From positions 7,031,501 through 7,095,500 of the forward strand of contig NZ_RBXO01000001.1 of the NCBI RefSeq assembly GCF_003634935.1: a stretch of DNA of 64,000 bases, written 5' to 3'. The notes below the pieces were generated by a model. That model worked only from the letters and a program-made list of their open reading frames with translations. It had not been told where the DNA came from and did no database searches. How positions within the stretch are numbered: position 1 is the first letter of the stretch; every line of letters starts with the position of its first letter. The position numbers and the translations under genes are program-made. Positions 19,379 through 27,803 of this stretch are shown in pieces. Origin of the DNA: Saccharothrix australiensis. GTDB lineage: Bacteria; Actinomycetota; Actinomycetes; Mycobacteriales; Pseudonocardiaceae.

Positions 19379-20698
19379 TCAGCCGCGGGGCACGGCCGTC
19401 ATCAGCAGGCCGGTCGGGTAGGCCGCGGTGGTGAACTTCGTCCGCACCGGCTTGCCAGGCACGGGCACCAGCCGCCAGCGGGCCGCCACGGTCGCCAGCG
19501 TCAGCACCGCCTCGGTCCGGGCGAACGCGTTGCCGACGCACTGGCGGACACCGCCGCCGAACGGGACGAACGCGCCCTTCGGCAGCGCCGCGGCCCGGTC
19601 CGGCGCCCAGCGGTCGGGGTCGAACCGCTCCGGGTCCGGGTAGTGGGCCGGGTCGTGGTGCACGCCGTGCGGGCTGACGATCACCTCCGCGCCCGGCGGT
19701 AGCACGGTGCCGCCGAGGTCGACGGGCGCGACCGCCTTGCGCATGAGCAGCCAGATCGGGTACTTGCGCAGCACCTCGTCGACCACCCGGTGCAGGTAGC
19801 CCAGCCCCGCCAGGTCCTCGAACGCGGCGGGGCGGCCGGCCAGCACCTCGTCCACCTCGGCGTGCACGCGCCGCTCCGCCTCCGGGTGCTCGGCCAGCTC
19901 GTGGAACACCCACGCCAGGGCGAGCGCCGTGGTCTCGACGCCCGCCGTCAGCAGGGTCAGCACCTCGTCGTAGACCTGCCGGTCGGTCATCCGCGCGCCG
20001 GAGTCCTCGTCCTGCGCCAGCAGCAGCGTCGACAGCAGGTCGCCGCGGTCGACGCCGGCGGCGCGCCGTTCCTCGATGACCTCCAGCACGATGCCGCGCA
20101 TCCGCTCGGTGGCCCGGTCGAACCGCCGGTTCACCGGGAGCGGCAGCCTGGCCACGACGCCCGGTGACAGGGCGCGCACGATGCCGTCCTTGGTGATGTC
20201 GAACACCGAGCGGCGGATCTCGGCGATGGCCCGCCGCCCCAGCTCGGCGGAGAACAGCGCCTCGCCGACGACGGTGACCGCGAGCGCCTGCATGTCGTGC
20301 TCGACCACCCGCACCTCGCCCGGCCGCCAGGTGGCGGTCAGGTCGGCCGCCGCCCGGACCATCGTCCCGGCGTAGCGCGCGAGGCGCTCGCGGTGGAACG
20401 CGGGCTGCACCATCCGTCGCTGCCTGCGGTGGAAGGCGCCCTCGGACAGCACCAGGCCGTTGCCGAGGTACGGCCGGAACCGCTCGAACAGGATTCCCTT
20501 GCGGAACCGCGCGCCGTCGGTGACCAGCACCTGGTGGACCAGTCGAGGGCTGGTCACGAAATAGGTCGGAACCGGACCTAGATACACCTTCACAATTTCG
20601 CCTCGGGACCGCAGATCGGCGGTGAAAGCGGCCCGCCTGCGCAGCAGTGACAGGGTGTGCCCGAGCAAAGGCAGTCGGCCCGGCGCAACGGGGACCAT
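19379..20698 (-). CDS. Cytochrome P450
   Basis: This 439-residue haem monooxygenase has the I-helix oxygen motif AGVETTA, the K-helix E-x-x-R (DEVLRK), the PERF segment (DPERFDPDRW) and the haem loop FGGGVRQCVGNAF, with Cys387 as axial ligand. The N-terminal PGRLPLLGHTLSLL and overall pattern resemble bacterial class II-like P450s near CYP110/pentalenene-oxygenase-type proteins. The substrate is unknown. There is no ferredoxin gene nearby. It is divergent from a DUF574 methyltransferase 156 bases away, which may or may not be related. Confidence 0.92.
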   Translation of the reverse strand: MVPVAPGRLPLLGHTLSLLRRRAAFTADLRSRGEIVKVYLGPVPTYFVTSPRLVHQVLVTDGARFRKGILFERFRPYLGNGLVLSEGAFHRRQRRMVQPAFHRERLARYAGTMVRAAADLTATWRPGEVRVVEHDMQALAVTVVGEALFSAELGRRAIAEIRRSVFDITKDGIVRALSPGVVARLPLPVNRRFDRATERMRGIVLEVIEERRAAGVDRGDLLSTLLLAQDEDSGARMTDRQVYDEVLTLLTAGVETTALALAWVFHELAEHPEAERRVHAEVDEVLAGRPAAFEDLAGLGYLHRVVDEVLRKYPIWLLMRKAVAPVDLGGTVLPPGAEVIVSPHGVHHDPAHYPDPERFDPDRWAPDRAAALPKGAFVPFGGGVRQCVGNAFARTEAVLTLATVAARWRLVPVPGKPVRTKFTTAAYPTGLLMTAVPRG

Positions 20699-20854
20699 CG
20701 GCGCTCCTCGGTCCGCGACGAATTCGGAGGCATCACCATAGGCGGCATTCCGGTCGGGGTGGACGCGGCCGCGCGGGTGTCACCCCGTCGGCCCAGCGGA
20801 GTTCGACCCGGCGCTCGCTAAACTCGGTGCCCCCGACTCGGAGAGGTGTTCCCG

Positions 20855-21670
20855 GTGACCCGTCCGGACTGGGTTCCGCAGAGTGTCGACGTTTCGGTGC
20901 CGAGCATCGCTCGGGCTTACGACTTCATGCTGGGCGGCGGGCACAACTTCGCCGTCGACCGCGAGATCGCCCTCCGGATCGACCTCATGATGCCCGGCCT
21001 GCGCGCGGGCGCGCGGGTGAACCGGGCGTTCCTCGGCCGGGCCGTGCGGTTCATGACCGAGCGGGGCGTCCGGCAGTTCCTGGACATCGGGTCGGGCATC
21101 CCGACCGTGTCGAACGTGCACGAGGTCGCGCAGGGCGTCGACCCGTCTTGCCGCGTGGTCTACGTCGACCGCGACCCGATCGCCGTGGCGCACAGCGAGC
21201 TGATGCTGGCGGGCAACGACCTGGCCGCGGTCGTGCGGGCCGACATGCGCGACGTCGAGGGCATCCTGACCAGCGCGCCCGTCCGCCGCCTGCTCGACCT
21301 CGACCAGCCCGTCGGCGTGCTGATGCTGCTGATGCTGCACTGGGTGCCGGACGAGTGGGAGCCGGCGCGGCTGGTGGCCCGCTACCGCGACGCCCTACCC
21401 GCCGGCAGCTACCTGGCGGCCAGCCACGTCAGCGCGGACCACGTGGGCTCGCGGATGCACCGGGCGGCCGAGATGATCGAGCGGAGCGGCAGCCCCGACC
21501 GGATGGCCGTGCGCACGCACGCCGAGATCCTGGCCCTGTTCGACGGTTTCGACCTCGTCGAACCGGGGCTGGTCGGCTGCGGCGAATGGCGGCCGAGCGG
21601 GCCGGCCGACATCGCCGACGAACCGATGATGAACATGCTGCTCTACGCCGGAGTCGGTCGGAAAACGTGA
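20855..21670 (+). CDS. SAM-dependent methyltransferase, DUF574 (Methyltransf_19) family
   Basis: This 271-residue protein has the family hallmarks: PSIARAYDFMLGGGHNFAVDRE near the N-terminus and the SAM-binding FLDIGSGIPT loop, with D-R-D-P following. These proteins are abundant and paralogous in actinomycetes; substrates are mostly unknown. GTG 20855 is chosen because GAGAGG (20841-20846) lies 8 bases upstream. A possible -10, TAAACT, is at 20819-20824. Confidence 0.88.
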   Translation: MTRPDWVPQSVDVSVPSIARAYDFMLGGGHNFAVDREIALRIDLMMPGLRAGARVNRAFLGRAVRFMTERGVRQFLDIGSGIPTVSNVHEVAQGVDPSCRVVYVDRDPIAVAHSELMLAGNDLAAVVRADMRDVEGILTSAPVRRLLDLDQPVGVLMLLMLHWVPDEWEPARLVARYRDALPAGSYLAASHVSADHVGSRMHRAAEMIERSGSPDRMAVRTHAEILALFDGFDLVEPGLVGCGEWRPSGPADIADEPMMNMLLYAGVGRKT

Positions 21671-21800
21671 CCGGACGACACCTCCCGCGGGCCGGTTGGT
21701 CGATCGTGTGATCTTTGTTCACTCTATTGGTCGAGCGGGTGTGGACGCTCAGTGGGTAAACTGCCGCGCAACCTGGAATCAGAGCGCAGGACAATCGGTG

Positions 21801-23900
21801 ATGGCTGATCCCGAACGCACACCGGGCCGCGCGCCGTCCACCCCGGACGCCGTCCGGGACCGGGAATTGCTCGCGCGCAAGTGGGCCTACCTGATGAGCG
21901 GCCGGATCGTGGTCGCGCACACGCAGGAGCGGCTCGACGCCGAATTGCGGGCGCGGCTCGACGCCATCTGCGAAGAACTGCACCGCGAGCCGCCGGAACC
22001 CGAGCGGCTGGTGCGGTTGGGCGAGGAGCTCGGGTCGCTCGGCTACGTCGGCGAGGACGCCCTGCGCTGCACGTCCGACGTGCTGGGGCCCGGCCTGCTC
22101 GCGCTGCCCGAGTTCCGGTCCGCGGAGCGCGCCGCCGAGCGGGTCGTGGTCGGGCTGGGCGCGCTCGCGTCCGGCCTCCTCGCCGCGAACCGCCGGGCCG
22201 TGTTCGAGCAGCAGGAGAGCATGCAGCTGACGCTGCTCAAGGCCGTCCGGGACGCGAAGTGGCGGCTGCGGGAGAGCGAGGCGCGGTTCGACGAGGTGGT
22301 GACGTCGTCGACCAGCGGCGTGCTGATCGTGGACCTGAACGGGCGGGTGCTGCGCGCCAACGCCGCGATCGGCGAGATCCGCGGGCGCACGGCGGCCGAG
22401 CTGGCCGACCGGTCGCTGTTCGACCTGGTGCACCCGGACTCGGCGCCCGCGCTGCGCGAGGCGATGGCGCGGCTGCTCGACGGCGGGCAGGAGCGCGTCC
22501 GGCAGTCGCAGCGGCTGCTGCGCCGGGACGGCGACGTCGCGCGGATCTCGCTGACCACGTCGCTGCTGCGCGACGCCGACGACCGGCCCGCGCACTTCGT
22601 GACCGTGGTCGAGGACGGCACCGAGCTGATGCTGCTCCAGGGCGAGCTGCACCGGCAGGCGCTGCACGACGTCCTCACGGGCCTGCCCAACCGCCAGTAC
22701 TTCGGCACCCACCTGGAGACGGCGCTGCGGCGCGCCGACCCGGAGCACGGCGTCACGCTGTTCCACCTCGACCTGGACGCGTTCCGGATGGTGTGCAACA
22801 GCCTCGGCGCTCGCGCCGGCGAGCGGCTGCTGGTGCACGTGGCGCAGCGGCTGCGGGGCGTGCTGGCGCGGGAGAGGGCGATGGTGGCCCGGTTCGAGGG
22901 CGACGAGTTCGGCATCCTGGTGGAGAACACCGCGACCACGCCCGACGTCGCGCGGACCGTGGCCGCCATCAACGCCGAGCTGGCCGAGCCGGTCTTCGTG
23001 GACGGGCACGGCCTCGCGGTGTCGGCGAGCATCGGCGTGGTGCGGCGGCCGGCGCTCGACCTGCCGCCCGAGGAGCTGCTGCGGGCCGCCGACCAGGCGT
23101 TGCGCCGGGCGCAGGCGGGTCGGCGCGGCCAGTGGGAGCTGTTCCACCCCGAGCAGGACGAGGCGGACCGGCGCGCGCAGGCGCTGGCGGTGGGCATGCC
23201 GGGCGCGTGGGAGCACGGCGAGATCGGCGTCCGCTACCGCCCGGTGGTCCGGTTCGGCGGCGGTCTGGCGGGCGTGGCCGCCCTGCTGCACTGGGACCGG
23301 GAGGAGCCGCTGGGCCACGACGAGTGCGTCGCGCTGGCCGAGCAGACCGGCCTGGTCCTGCCGCTGGGCGAGTGGCTGCTGCGGGTGGCGGGCGGGCAGG
23401 CCCGCTGGTGGCGCGGGCGCGGCGGCGTCGACGCGCCGGTCGCGGTCGACCTGTCGGCGGTGCAGTCGGGCGACGCGGACCTCGTGTCGCGGGTGGTGCG
23501 GGCGCTGGACGACACGGGGCTGCGGCCGGACCGGCTGGAGGTCGGGATGCCGGCGGCCGTGCGGTCCGTGGCGGAGGCGGTGGACAACCTGGCGGTGCTG
23601 GCGGACATGGGTGTCCGGACGGCGCTGCACGACTTCGGCCTCGGCCCGGACGACGTGGCGGCGGTGGAGGGCCTGCCGGTGCGGGTGGTGCGGGTCGCGC
23701 GCCGGCTGGTGGACCACCGCGCGCCCTACGTCGAGCCGCTGCTGGCCGCGGTGCGGGCGGCGGGCGCGACGATCGTGGTGGACGGCGTGCGGACCGCGGC
23801 GCAGGCGGACTGGTGGCGCGCGGCGGGCGCGGACGCGGGTCGCGGCGACTTCTTCGGCGCGGCGTGCCCGCCGGCCGACGTGGCGGCATTTTTCGGCTGA
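21801..23900 (+). CDS. PAS-GGDEF-EAL protein with degenerate catalytic motifs
   Basis: This 699-residue cytosolic protein has an N-terminal helical region (about 1-165), a PAS domain (about 170-290), a GGDEF domain (about 300-455) and an EAL-like domain (about 470-695). The GGDEF signature reads FEGDEF (near residue 365). The EAL motif reads AALLHW, the metal-binding DDFG(T/S)G segment reads HDFGLGPDD, and the late E-G-V-E motif reads DGVRT, so the acidic ligands for cyclic-di-GMP hydrolysis are missing. It may therefore bind the nucleotide or be a diguanylate cyclase only. It is followed by an MHYT sensor gene. Confidence 0.88.
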   Translation: MADPERTPGRAPSTPDAVRDRELLARKWAYLMSGRIVVAHTQERLDAELRARLDAICEELHREPPEPERLVRLGEELGSLGYVGEDALRCTSDVLGPGLLALPEFRSAERAAERVVVGLGALASGLLAANRRAVFEQQESMQLTLLKAVRDAKWRLRESEARFDEVVTSSTSGVLIVDLNGRVLRANAAIGEIRGRTAAELADRSLFDLVHPDSAPALREAMARLLDGGQERVRQSQRLLRRDGDVARISLTTSLLRDADDRPAHFVTVVEDGTELMLLQGELHRQALHDVLTGLPNRQYFGTHLETALRRADPEHGVTLFHLDLDAFRMVCNSLGARAGERLLVHVAQRLRGVLARERAMVARFEGDEFGILVENTATTPDVARTVAAINAELAEPVFVDGHGLAVSASIGVVRRPALDLPPEELLRAADQALRRAQAGRRGQWELFHPEQDEADRRAQALAVGMPGAWEHGEIGVRYRPVVRFGGGLAGVAALLHWDREEPLGHDECVALAEQTGLVLPLGEWLLRVAGGQARWWRGRGGVDAPVAVDLSAVQSGDADLVSRVVRALDDTGLRPDRLEVGMPAAVRSVAEAVDNLAVLADMGVRTALHDFGLGPDDVAAVEGLPVRVVRVARRLVDHRAPYVEPLLAAVRAAGATIVVDGVRTAAQADWWRAAGADAGRGDFFGAACPPADVAAFFG

Positions 23901-23921
23901 ATTCCGACCGCGCCGACCAGG

Positions 23922-23946
23922 TATCCGGAAGCCGCGTGTCCGGATA
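23922..23946 (+). terminator. Small hairpin after the GGDEF-EAL gene
   Basis: An 8-base perfect stem (23922-23929/23939-23946) with a 9-base loop lies 22 bases past the stop codon. It could be a weak terminator or an operator. The rest of 23901-24187 shows no gene. Confidence 0.4.
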
Positions 23947-24187
23947 ATTGCGGAAATACGCCTGCGCCGGCGTGAGAAACCGCACACCACGGTGCCCATC
24001 GACGCGGAAGACCAGGTAGTGGACCTGAACGGCCTGGTGGAGGCGGTGCGCGCGAGCGGTGGTCGAGCCATTCCGCGAACGCGTTGAATGGATCACCAAA
24101 GCCTGGTCTCCGCCCGCCGGAACGATCACAGTGTGCGCTGCGGAACGGTTCGTCTCCGCGTCCTCCCCCACCAGATCGGTGCATTCC

Positions 24188-24949
24188 GTGAACCACGAAA
24201 CGACGCAGCACTTCTCCTCCGGGCCGTGGACGCTCCTGCTCGCCTACGGCGTGTCCGTGATCGGCTCGCTGATCGGCCTGGCCTGCGTGGTGCGCGCCCG
24301 CCGCGAGCCGGGCCGCGGCGCGCGGGTGCGCTGGACCGCGCTGGGCGCGCTGGCCGTCGGCGGCATCGGGATCTGGCTGATGCACTTCATCGCGATGCTG
24401 GGCTTCGACGTCCCCGCCGCGACGATCAGGTACTCCGGGCCCGTGACCGCCCTGTCGGCGCTGGTCGCCGTGGTCGCCGTCGGGTTCGGCCTGTCGCTCG
24501 TGACGCTGGCCCGGTTCACCGGCGCGCGCCTGGTCCTCGCCGGCCTGCCCGCCGGGCTGGGCGTGGCCGGGATGCACTACCTCGGCATGGCGGCCATCCG
24601 GTTCAAGGGCGAGGTCTTCCACGACGAGCTGCTCGTCGCGGCGTCCGTGGTGATCGCCCTCGTCGCCACGACGGCGGCCCTCTGGTTCGCGCTGGTCGTC
24701 CGGACCGTCGCGGCGCAGGTCGTCGGCGGCCTCGTGCTGGGCGCGGCCGTGACCGGGATGCACTACACCGGCATGGCGGCGATCCGGGCGACCTCCGACC
24801 CCAAGCTGCCCGCGCCGCAGGGCATCGCGGCGTTCGACCTCGTGTTCCCGGTGTTCGTGATCAGCGGCCTGGTCGTCGGCGTGCTGCTCTGGACGTTGTT
24901 CACGGCGTCCGGTGACGCCTCCGACGACTTCGCGGACCGCCGGGTTTGA
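24188..24949 (+). CDS. MHYT domain integral membrane sensor
   Basis: This protein of about 253 residues has seven hydrophobic helices and three copies of the MHYT pattern: LMHFIAMLGF, GMHYLGMAAI and GMHYTGMAAI. The paired Met/His residues at the outer face are proposed to bind copper and sense oxygen, CO or NO. MHYT domains are often fused to GGDEF-EAL domains; here it is a separate gene right after a GGDEF-EAL gene, so the two may act together. GTG 24188 gives a short N-terminus before helix 1; no strong ribosome site is seen. Confidence 0.85.
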   Translation: MNHETTQHFSSGPWTLLLAYGVSVIGSLIGLACVVRARREPGRGARVRWTALGALAVGGIGIWLMHFIAMLGFDVPAATIRYSGPVTALSALVAVVAVGFGLSLVTLARFTGARLVLAGLPAGLGVAGMHYLGMAAIRFKGEVFHDELLVAASVVIALVATTAALWFALVVRTVAAQVVGGLVLGAAVTGMHYTGMAAIRATSDPKLPAPQGIAAFDLVFPVFVISGLVVGVLLWTLFTASGDASDDFADRRV

Positions 24950-24975
24950 TCACCGGCGCGCGGCCGGCCTACGAT
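24946..24975 (+). promoter_or_regulatory. Promoter for the leader ORF and RNA methyltransferase
   Basis: TTGATC (24946-24951) and TACGAT (24970-24975) are 18 bases apart. The -10 ends six bases before a GTG, giving an expected start of transcription at that codon. Confidence 0.55.
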
Positions 24976-24981
24976 GGCGCC

Positions 24982-25005
24982 GTGCAGTTCTTCTTCCGAC
25001 TCTGA
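24982..25005 (+). CDS. Tiny leaderless ORF with three consecutive Phe codons (possible leader peptide)
   Basis: GTG 24982 begins a seven-codon frame (MQFFFRL, then TGA). It lies exactly six bases after a promoter -10 and has no ribosome site, so it would be the first codon of a leaderless mRNA. Three TTC codons in a row before Arg-Leu-stop, followed by stable RNA structure, resemble a ribosome-sensing leader peptide. It could be coincidence; there is no comparative support available here. Confidence 0.35.
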   Translation: MQFFFRL

Positions 25006-25163
25006 CGCGACCGCCGGCGAGCCACGGGCATCCCCCTCGCCGTCGATGCGGGGCGGCAATCCCACCGCCCCGGTCGCGACGCGGAAGAAGATCCATGATC
25101 TCTCCCCCACCGGCGTGCGTCCACGCCGGCATTGAACCGCGTCCGGGCACCCACGCCCGGACG
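25006..25163 (+). promoter_or_regulatory. Structured leader upstream of the RNA methyltransferase
   Basis: An 8-base closing stem (25006-25013/25071-25078) encloses two hairpins of 7 base pairs (25015-25021/25036-25042 and 25050-25056/25065-25071) in a three-way-junction-like layout; the last base of one and first of the other compete. Two more perfect hairpins follow: 8 base pairs (25110-25117/25122-25129) and 9 base pairs (25140-25148/25155-25163). The final arm reaches the first base of the GTG start codon. Confidence 0.45.
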
Positions 25164-26206
25164 TGACGACCGCGCGCCTGCTGGCGCGAACGGTACGCGG
25201 CGCGGAAACGCTGGCCGCACAGGAGATCCGCTCCCTGGGTGCGGTCGACCGCATCGCACACCGCGAGGTGTGGTGGACGTGCGACACCCCCGGTCCAGAG
25301 GTGCTGGACCTGCGCTGCGCGGACGACGTCTTCCTGGTGGCCGCCGAGGTGGGCGGCATCGGCCGCGCCAAGGCCGACCTCCGCCTGCTGGCGAAGGCGG
25401 CGGCGGCCGTGGACGCCGCGGCCCTGGTGTCCCGGCGGGCCGCGTTCGGCGCGGTCGACCGTCCGTCCACAATGGACGTCTCGGCGTCCTTCCTCGGCCG
25501 GCGCAACTTCACCCGGTACGACCTGGAGGACGCCGTCGGCGAACCCCTGGCCGCCGCGCTGGGCCTGCCCTACCGCAGCCGGCGGCACGGCACGCCGCCC
25601 GCCGGGCTGACGTGGCGGGTCACCGTCGCCGACGACCGGGCCGTCCTGGCGCTGCGGATCGCCGGGAGGCCCCTGCACCGCAGGGACTACCGGCGGGCCA
25701 CCCGGCCGGGCGCGCTGCACCCGCCGCTGGCCGCGGCGATGCTGCGGCTGGCCGACCCCGGCCCTGGCGCACGCCTGCTCGACCCGTTCTGCGGCAGCGG
25801 CACGATCCCGCTGGAGGCGGGCACACCGGGCGCGGTGGGCACCGACGCCGACCCGGCCGCCATCGCCGCCGCGACCGCCAACGGCGCGGGCCGGGGCGTC
25901 GCCTGGGCGGTGGCCGACGCGGGCCGGCTCCCGTTCCGCGCCGGCGCGGTCGACGTGGTGGTCACGAACCCGCCGTGGGACCGGCAGGTGCGGGCGGCCG
26001 GCGTGCTGGCCGCGCGCCCGCACCGCTTCTGGCACGAGCTGGCGAGGGTCCTGGCGCCCACCGGGCGGGCCGTACTGCTGCTCCCGGACGTCGACGACCA
26101 CCTGGCGCGGGCGGCCGGGGCGGGTCTGCGGCCGGTCGACCGCCGTCCGGTGAGCCTGTTCGGCCGGCACCCGGAGATCGTCACCATGACACGAGCAGGA
26201 GGTTGA
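25163..26206 (+). CDS. RNA guanine-N2-type methyltransferase (UPF0020/TrmN-like)
   Basis: This 347-residue protein has an N-terminal THUMP-like half (about 1-150, with SASFLGRRNFTRYDLEDAVG) and a C-terminal Rossmann methyltransferase. The SAM loop is LLDPFCGSGTIPLE and the catalytic motif IV is TNPPWDRQV, the N-P-P-W form typical of base-amine RNA/DNA methyltransferases. Members of this family modify tRNA position 6 or 23S rRNA guanines. The exact target cannot be read from sequence. GTG 25163 follows a structured leader. The 3' end overlaps a convergent small gene by 26 bases. Confidence 0.85.
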   Translation: MTTARLLARTVRGAETLAAQEIRSLGAVDRIAHREVWWTCDTPGPEVLDLRCADDVFLVAAEVGGIGRAKADLRLLAKAAAAVDAAALVSRRAAFGAVDRPSTMDVSASFLGRRNFTRYDLEDAVGEPLAAALGLPYRSRRHGTPPAGLTWRVTVADDRAVLALRIAGRPLHRRDYRRATRPGALHPPLAAAMLRLADPGPGARLLDPFCGSGTIPLEAGTPGAVGTDADPAAIAAATANGAGRGVAWAVADAGRLPFRAGAVDVVVTNPPWDRQVRAAGVLAARPHRFWHELARVLAPTGRAVLLLPDVDDHLARAAGAGLRPVDRRPVSLFGRHPEIVTMTRAGG

Positions 26207-26387
26207 CCGCGATCACCGCCGCCGACGCCCACAGCACCCACGGCACGGCCCGCCGCGCGCGGGCGACGCGCCGGGCGTCGGCGGCCCGCCGCGGCTCGCC
26301 CGCGGACAGCCGGCAGGCGAGCACGAACACCGCCGTGCTGATGATCAGCAGCAACGCCGACGCGGCCGGCACCAGTTCGACGTCCAC
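26181..26387 (-). CDS. Small two-helix membrane protein
   Basis: GTG 26387 has a perfectly placed GGAGGT seven bases upstream and gives a 68-residue protein with two transmembrane helices (ALLLIISTAVFVLACRL and VPWVLWASAAVIAVNLLLV) joined by a basic, Arg-rich loop. No family is recognised. Its 3' end overlaps the RNA methyltransferase gene tail to tail by 26 bases. Confidence 0.65.
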   Translation of the reverse strand: MDVELVPAASALLLIISTAVFVLACRLSAGEPRRAADARRVARARRAVPWVLWASAAVIAVNLLLVSW

Positions 26388-27803
26388 CAGCCGACCTCCG
26401 TTCGCCACCTCCCCATACTGCCAATCGGTGGCAACAACGGCTGCGGGGCCGCCGAAGATCACACCTCCGGCGCAGGGCCCGGCCCGGCCCCGCGCGGCCG
26501 GCCGCCTTCCGGCGGGGCTCGGTCGCGCGCCGGACGCGAGCAGCGGTCGCGACTCCGAGCACGCGGCTCCGCTGCGGGCCGCAGCGCTCAGGGGCCGCAG
26601 CGCGAAGGGGCCACGAGTGGGTGTCCCCCCGGTCGGACCGGAGGGCGGGCCGCGCGTCGAGCGTCCGCGCCGGACCTCGGGTGCACCGGACGGACCGGAG
26701 GCCGGGTGTCCGCGCGCGGGCGGCGACTCGCGGGTGGGCGGAGCCGCGTGCCGGCGGCGGGCGGCGGTTCGGGCGGGCGGCGGTCCGGTGGGCACGGTTC
26801 GAGAGGCGGCGGTTCGAGAGGGTCGCGGTCCGAGAGGTCGCGGTCCGAGAGGCGGCGGTTCGGCGTGGGTCGCGTGCCGGCTCCCCGGCCGCCGTCGCAC
26901 GGCAACCGTCCCCGGCCCGATCGGGCGTCCACAGTGGCCATCTTCCGATCGCCCGGTTGTGTGAATAACTCCACCGGGTCGGGTTGGTTCCCCCGAGCGC
27001 AAACCGCCCACCCTCCTGTCTCACCCGAACCGGTGACCCCGGCGACACGTTCGGGCGGAAGGTCCGAATGGACGGTTCCGCCCGCGCACCGGACGCGCTC
27101 GGACGCGCCCGCGACGGCGGTCCGGGGTCACCGGGACGGCGGTGGGCGCGCCCCCGCGTCCCCGCAGGCCCCGTCGGGGCGCGGCGCGGCTTCGGCGTCC
27201 CGAAGTCCGAGCACACCGCCGCAACGCGAGGAGCCCGCTACCCCGGATGGCCGAGGTGTGGCGAGAACCCCTCACGTGTGACCGTCCGTGACAGCTGGCC
27301 AAGACCATTTCCGAAGCCCGGCCGGACATTCACCCGCACAATGGCGATCAACCCCTGGAAGTCACCCCTCATAGTCGGCCGCACCGAACGCGAGCCCGCA
27401 CTGACCAGCACTTTAACAATTACCGGAAACAGCCGCGCGGCGGCGGCGGCCGAGCCGATTCCAGTCCGCCCCGGTCGCACCGTACCGCGCGGTCGGGTGG
27501 AATAGGGCAGCCTGCCCCACCGCTCGGACTGCCCCGTTCGGTTCACGACGTCCCGACGGAGACCCGCACTTGTGCGCGTCTCAAGTGCCTCGGTGGCCTC
27601 TTGACCTGTAAGCCTTCTGGAGGTGCCCTATCGCTGTGAACGTGCGCTACGTTCAGAATTGCCGCACCGGTTTCATCCGAGGCGCAATTAATCCCAGGGG
27701 CGTCCGGTCAGCCGGCGAATCAATTCGCCGTGCACCCGGCGGGAGACCTGTGCCTCACTCCGGCAGATGCACTCCCAGGGCTGAAAGATCAGGGGACCTC
27801 GCG
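26388..27803. other. Long non-coding stretch upstream of the polymer operon, with tandem repeats and small palindromes
   Basis: All open frames here are Arg/Pro/Ser low-complexity and lack ribosome sites, so no gene is supported. About five imperfect 15-base units (consensus cggtYcgagaggYSg) run from about 26795 to 26870. AT-richer DNA around 27410-27430 and 27640-27730 may hold promoters. A GGAGGT at about 27619 precedes a GTG at 27636 that is in frame with the aspartokinase; it could give a 56-residue N-terminal extension. Confidence 0.5.
27714..27729. promoter_or_regulatory. Candidate operator palindrome before the polymer operon
   Basis: A perfect 7-base inverted repeat with a 2-base centre (ggcgaat-ca-attcgcc) lies about 75 bases upstream of the aspartokinase ATG. 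A second small palindrome (gaacgt/acgttc, 27638-27654) is nearby. Regulator binding is speculative. Confidence 0.4.
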
